Of a DNA stretch of 45,161 nt, positions 41,694 to 45,161 are shown in pieces. The notes under the pieces are model-generated. The model was given only the letters and a program-made list of their open reading frames with translations. It did no database searches and had not been told where the DNA came from. This stretch comes from Gemmata sp. (GTDB lineage Bacteria > Planctomycetota > Planctomycetia > Gemmatales > Gemmataceae). Position 1 is the first letter of the stretch. Each line of letters starts with the position of its first letter. A program made the translations under genes and the position numbers. The DNA is taken from positions 1-45,161 of the forward strand of contig JANWYJ010000018.1 of assembly GCA_025055115.1 (NCBI GenBank). Reading direction: 5' to 3'.

Positions 41694-43301
41694 ATGGCTA
41701 TCGAACTACGCTGCCCGGATTGCCGGGCCAAACTCCGCCTCAAAGCGGCCCCCGCACCGGGCACCGACATCGAATGCCCCAAGTGTGAGTCGGTCTTCAC
41801 CGCACCTGAACTCGAGGATGAAGACGATGCCGACAGCCCGCCGCCCCCGAAGAAAAAAACGACCCATGCGTCCGCCGCGACGAAAACCGCTGACCAGAAA
41901 TTGGACAAACCCAAGCCTCCCCCCCCGCGTGGACCGCGCAAACGCCGTGCCAAGAAGAAAGAAACGAGCAAGTTATCGCTCTTTCTGATGATCGGGGCCG
42001 CGGTGTTGATGGTCAGCGTCATGAGTGGCACGCTGATTTGGTTCTACACGCGCACCCCGAAAGCGGTCGAAATGTTCTACTATGTGCCCGAAGACGCCCA
42101 ATTTGCCATCGGCATCAACTTGGGGCACGCGCAAAAATACCCCAAGTTCTATGAACAAGTGAAATCCTCCCAAGAAGGCACCGACTTCAAAATCGCCGGG
42201 CAAGCGATTGCCAAAGCCGCCGACACCGACTTCGACACTCTCATCGACTACATGGTGCGTGCCGATTCCCTCGGCCATAGCTCAACCATCGTCTTTCGCA
42301 CCAAAGAAGAGTTTAACGGGGAAGCCTTGGCCAAACTCCCCAACGCCACCAAGAAAATCGCCGCGGGAGTCACTTATTATGTCGCCCCCAACATCCTGCC
42401 CAGCAATCAAACCGGTATCGTCTTTGCACCCACCAATCGGCTGATTGTCGTATGCTATCGGCACCTCGAAGGTAAGCCAGTGTTTGAAAAAATGCTCACG
42501 GGGCATGCCAACAATCGCGAAAATACGCTCGGTATCCGCATGGGTCCCTTGGGCGAAAAGATCACCCGCGGGACTTTCTGGCAGATGACGATCTACGACA
42601 ACAGCGTTCGCCCCCCCAGCCCACCACCGCCACGCACCGATCCGATGCCGGGGGGAGGAGGACCAGGCGGGGTTCCCCAACAACTCGGCGATGACACCGA
42701 AGAACAATTCAAACGGGTCCAGGCCGAAGCCCTCAATGGAGCCAAAGGAATGGGCGTGAAAGCCAGCCTCGGCAGCCGTGAGGTGCGTTTTGAAATAGTC
42801 GTTTGGCACAAAGACAGCGACAAAGCGTCCGAATATGCCAAAAAGATGCGGGAAAGTGAACTTGGCAAAGGCGATGAAGGCGAACCGCCGCGGTGGTTCA
42901 AGAACAAAACGCAGGGCTTGGGCGACCGCAAAGTCGCTGCCCAGTTACTTTCGAACATCAGCTTCGGTTCTTCGGGAGAGTTGTTTTACGCCAAAAGCGC
43001 TGTGGAAACGGTCGATATGCAACAACAGGCCGGAACCATCATTCTGAAAGTCACCGGACAGTCGAAGGAGCAAGCCGGTGGCCCCCCCGGCATGATGCCC
43101 GGGACACGTCGCCGCCGCTGGATTCGCCCCGAGCTGGCCCGTCGCTCGGCCGCGACGATGGCCTCGCGGCCCACCCGCCCTCGCCGCCGCGCTCTGCCCA
43201 CCGCCTATAGTCGGAAAGCGTTGGACCGGACGTTTGGCTTCCCACCCCCGCCCGCCGCCGCATTCAGTCCACCGCCAGCACCGAGGAAGTCCTGTGAGTA
43301 G
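41694..43301 (+). CDS. Zinc-ribbon / transmembrane protein of unknown function
   Basis: The product has 535 residues. The N-terminus is an MJ0042-type zinc ribbon (C7-P-D-C10 and C28-P-K-C31). An acidic then Pro/Lys-rich linker leads to one transmembrane helix at about 94-118 (LSLFLMIGAAVLMVSVMSGT). The external part (AVEMFYYVPEDAQFAIGINL onward) is a soluble domain I do not recognise; it resembles substrate-free structural domains seen in other planctomycete membrane proteins. The last 75 residues are Arg/Pro/Ala-rich and low in complexity. The same ribbon-linker-helix design opens the caspase-WD40 protein at 26146. The TAG stop overlaps the start of queC by 8 bp. Confidence 0.7.
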   Translation: MAIELRCPDCRAKLRLKAAPAPGTDIECPKCESVFTAPELEDEDDADSPPPPKKKTTHASAATKTADQKLDKPKPPPPRGPRKRRAKKKETSKLSLFLMIGAAVLMVSVMSGTLIWFYTRTPKAVEMFYYVPEDAQFAIGINLGHAQKYPKFYEQVKSSQEGTDFKIAGQAIAKAADTDFDTLIDYMVRADSLGHSSTIVFRTKEEFNGEALAKLPNATKKIAAGVTYYVAPNILPSNQTGIVFAPTNRLIVVCYRHLEGKPVFEKMLTGHANNRENTLGIRMGPLGEKITRGTFWQMTIYDNSVRPPSPPPPRTDPMPGGGGPGGVPQQLGDDTEEQFKRVQAEALNGAKGMGVKASLGSREVRFEIVVWHKDSDKASEYAKKMRESELGKGDEGEPPRWFKNKTQGLGDRKVAAQLLSNISFGSSGELFYAKSAVETVDMQQQAGTIILKVTGQSKEQAGGPPGMMPGTRRRRWIRPELARRSAATMASRPTRPRRRALPTAYSRKALDRTFGFPPPPAAAFSPPPAPRKSCE

Positions 43302-43974
43302 TTGGCCGCCGCACCATGCGAATCGCCCGCTGGCTGTCCTTGTCAGCGGCGGACTCGATAGCGCCATTCTGTTGGCGGAAGCGGTTCGCGCTTACCCGCG
43401 CGTGTATCCACTTTATGTTCGCACCGGCTTGCACTGGGAAACCGTGGAACGCGAATATCTCCAGCGTTTTCTGCACTCGATCCGGTGCCCCGTTTTGCAG
43501 CCCCTGGTCGTCCTCGATCAGCCCATCGGCGATGTCTACGGCCGGCACTGGAGCATTTCGGGTGAAGGCGTACCCAATGCCGACACACCCGATGAGGCGG
43601 TTTTTCTCCCCGGCCGCAACGTGCTGCTATTGGCCAAGCCGCTGTTGTGGTGCCATCTCAACAGCGTGCCGGAAATCGCCACGGCCCCCTTGGGAACCAA
43701 CCCCTTCCCCGATGCCACACCCGCGTTCTACGACAACTTCGCCGCCATCGTCAGCTCCGCCCTTGGCGGCCAGGTCCGCGTGCTACGACCTTATGCCGAA
43801 CTTCATAAAGTTGATGTGTTGCGACGTGGTCGCGGCTTGCGGTTAGAATTCACCTTCTCGTGCCTTCGCCCGCACCGGGGTCGGCACTGCGGAACCTGCA
43901 ACAAATGTGCGGAACGACAAGCCGGCTTCCGAGAAGCTCAGATGATCGATCCGACCGAATATGACGAATCCTGA
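43294..43974 (+). CDS. queC: 7-cyano-7-deazaguanine synthase QueC
   Basis: The product has 226 residues from GTG at 43294, preceded by GAGGAAG four bases away; upstream ATG at 43234 would add an unrelated tail. The PP-loop ATP motif SGGLDS lies in LAVLVSGGLDSAILLAEAVR. The zinc site is C-x8-C-x2-C-x2-C (SCLRPHRGRHCGTCNKCAER), as in known QueC. The motif FLPGRNVLLL matches the family. The enzyme converts 7-carboxy-7-deazaguanine to preQ0 using ATP and ammonia, in queuosine and archaeosine-type biosynthesis. queD follows 74 bp downstream; queE was not found in the window. The gene overlaps the upstream membrane-protein gene by 8 bp. Confidence 0.95.
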   Translation: MSSWPPHHANRPLAVLVSGGLDSAILLAEAVRAYPRVYPLYVRTGLHWETVEREYLQRFLHSIRCPVLQPLVVLDQPIGDVYGRHWSISGEGVPNADTPDEAVFLPGRNVLLLAKPLLWCHLNSVPEIATAPLGTNPFPDATPAFYDNFAAIVSSALGGQVRVLRPYAELHKVDVLRRGRGLRLEFTFSCLRPHRGRHCGTCNKCAERQAGFREAQMIDPTEYDES

Positions 43975-44048
43975 CATGGGAACGTTCCCATGCCCCTGAC
44001 CGACGTAGCGACTGGCAACGGCTCGCAAAAGTCCCTGGCGGAGAAGCG

Positions 44049-44516
44049 ATGTTTCGTGTAACCAAAGAAATTCACTTCTGCTACGGCCACCGACTCTTGA
44101 ATTATGCCGGCAAGTGCCGCCATCTGCATGGCCACAATGGCCGCGCCGTCATCACCCTGGAAGCCGAAGCCCTCGACACCCTCGGTATGGTTGTGGATTT
44201 TTCAGAAATCAAGCGGATCGTTGGCCGCTGGATCGATGAACAACTCGACCATCGCATGCTTCTCCATGAAGCCGACCCGATCATCTCCGAGCTATTACGC
44301 CAAGGCGAACCGTTCGTAACACTCGATGCCAACCCCACCGCCGAGAATATCGCGCGGCTCATCTTTGAACGCACGACCACGCACGGGTTACCGGTCGTCG
44401 AAGTGACGTTGTGGGAAACCGAAACGTCATTCGCCACCTACCGCCCTCCGTCTGGCGAAAGCCCCCCCCCACTGCGGATGCGTTCAGTCGCAGCCCGGCC
44501 ACCAGGCGAACGCTGA
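44049..44516 (+). CDS. queD: 6-carboxy-5,6,7,8-tetrahydropterin synthase QueD
   Basis: The product has 155 residues. Zinc ligands are His14 (CYGHRLL) and His27/His29 (HLHGHN), with catalytic Cys23 in GKCRHLHGH, the order typical of the PTPS/QueD family. MVVDFSEIKRIVGRWIDEQL and VEVTLWETETSFATY match the later strands. It converts 7,8-dihydroneopterin triphosphate to 6-carboxytetrahydropterin, an early step of queuosine synthesis. Adjacent queC supports QueD rather than eukaryote-like PTPS. A Pro-rich, Arg-ending tail of about 20 residues is extra. The ATG lies after GGAGAAGCG. Confidence 0.92.
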   Translation: MFRVTKEIHFCYGHRLLNYAGKCRHLHGHNGRAVITLEAEALDTLGMVVDFSEIKRIVGRWIDEQLDHRMLLHEADPIISELLRQGEPFVTLDANPTAENIARLIFERTTTHGLPVVEVTLWETETSFATYRPPSGESPPPLRMRSVAARPPGER

Positions 44517-44657
44517 CTCCCAAACCGATCGTATCGGGACCGCGGCCGCTTCAGTTCCCCTTGCGGCCAACGCCGAAATTCGTTCCAATCCAACCAAGAA
44601 TCGGACTTTGTGTACGGATGCGCCCCGGGAATGCTCCCGGCTCACGGAATTGTTGCC

Positions 44658-45161
44658 ATGATGGCCCCGCTGCCGAACCCCCACTCGTTGGGTCACCGGC
44701 CTGAGCTGCCGCCAGTCCGTCTGGAAGTGCGCACCGACACCGGACGAATCAGCCACTGCGACATCGAACGCGACGAATTCCTCATCGGCAGCGCCTCCGG
44801 TTGCGATCTCCGCCTGACCTCGTCCGCCTTGCCCCCGGTGACCCTCCAACTCACCCGCCATCCCGACGGTTTGCGCCTCCGCCGCCTCGTTCCCGCCATT
44901 CCGGTCGTCATCAACGACAGCAGCCTGACGACCAACAACCCGCAGCTGTTGCACCCGGGCGATACCATTCGCGTCGCGGGCTATACCATCACGGTACAAT
45001 TCCCCACCACAGCCGCCGGCCCCTACCTGTCACCACAATTCATCCCCCTCGACGAGACGCCACTGGCCGAACCCGGTCGGCCGCCCCCCCCCCCCCCCCC
45101 CCCCCCCCGCCGCGCCCGCACACACCCCGGGCCCCCCCCCCCCCCCCCCCCACCGCGCGGC
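44658..45161 (+). CDS. FHA-domain protein (3' end cut by window edge)
   Basis: The frame is open to the window end (168 codons). An FHA-type domain is suggested by EFLIGSASGCDLRLTSSALP and LHPGDTIRVAGYTITVQF, with IND as a turn before the last strands; the classical GRxxxxD/N is only partly kept (IGSASGCDLRL). FHA domains bind phosphothreonine peptides. A start at 44631 is also possible. After residue 140 the sequence becomes a poly-proline run encoded by C-homopolymers that is probably a sequencing artefact, so the true C-terminus is unknown. Confidence 0.6.
   Translation, partial: MMAPLPNPHSLGHRPELPPVRLEVRTDTGRISHCDIERDEFLIGSASGCDLRLTSSALPPVTLQLTRHPDGLRLRRLVPAIPVVINDSSLTTNNPQLLHPGDTIRVAGYTITVQFPTTAAGPYLSPQFIPLDETPLAEPGRPPPPPPPPPRRARTHPGPPPPPPPPRG
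45084..45151. other. Long C-homopolymer tracts at the contig end
   Basis: Runs of about 25 C (45084-45108) and about 20 C (45132-45151) flank GC-only sequence at the extreme right edge. Nothing similar occurs elsewhere in the window. They look like an assembly or sequencing end artefact. Confidence 0.7.

Overview
The window reads as one stretch of a planctomycete chromosome, most likely from the Gemmata branch (Gemmatales/Gemmataceae). The basis is the gene content: secreted cytochrome-c-tagged DUF1549/DUF1553 and DUF1592/DUF1588 proteins paired with Tat-type DUF1501/DUF1552 partners, a metacaspase-WD40 receptor-like protein, zinc-ribbon/transmembrane proteins with proline-rich linkers, and a very long proline/alanine-rich IF-2. 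Base composition is GC-rich and even. No rRNA, tRNA, insertion sequence, CRISPR array or prophage was seen. The left edge cuts a DUF1501 gene and the right edge cuts an FHA gene inside poly-C sequence that looks like a contig-end artefact.

Layout. 1-3.8 kb (minus): DUF1501 and DUF1549/DUF1553 pair. 4.0-8.7 kb (plus): a secreted GH42-like protein and a secreted beta-propeller. 9.1-11.9 kb (minus): ArsR repressor, membrane rhodanese and CoA-disulfide reductase-rhodanese, a probable sulfur/persulfide response unit with its own promoter and operator-like sites. 12.4-16.1 kb (minus): DUF1592-type cytochrome and DUF1552 pair. 16.4-18.3 kb (plus): LmbE-type deacetylase and a D-2-hydroxyacid dehydrogenase. 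18.8-23.2 kb (minus): two tandem thioredoxin-like paralogues followed by a large propeller/di-haem protein. 23.4-25.7 kb (minus): der GTPase and a FlgG-like rod protein. 26.1-31.2 kb (plus): caspase-WD40 protein and an MFS transporter. 31.6-33.0 kb (minus): glycosyltransferase. 33.8-40.7 kb (plus): nusA-infB-DUF503-rbfA translation cluster followed by an endonuclease III-like gene. 40.7-45.2 kb: a third CxxC secreted protein (minus), then a zinc-ribbon membrane protein, queC, queD and an FHA protein (plus).

The most striking observation is at 21973-22521. One of the two tandem thioredoxin-like paralogues carries a single in-frame TGA exactly where its neighbour has the second cysteine of a CxxC motif. 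The reading frame is intact on both sides. A stem-loop with an AGGUC-containing loop, absent in comparable form from the Cys paralogue, directly follows the TGA. This is the signature of a selenocysteine (CxxU) protein; a nonsense mutation is the main alternative. No sel genes lie in the window.

A second theme is pervasive short tandem duplication. Almost every spacer longer than about 250 bp, and several gene ends, contain 12-38 bp units repeated two to four times, each locus with its own unit. Several duplications cover a stop codon, and in-frame versions occur inside infB and the endonuclease III-like gene. This looks like a lineage-specific mutational process rather than a repeat family.
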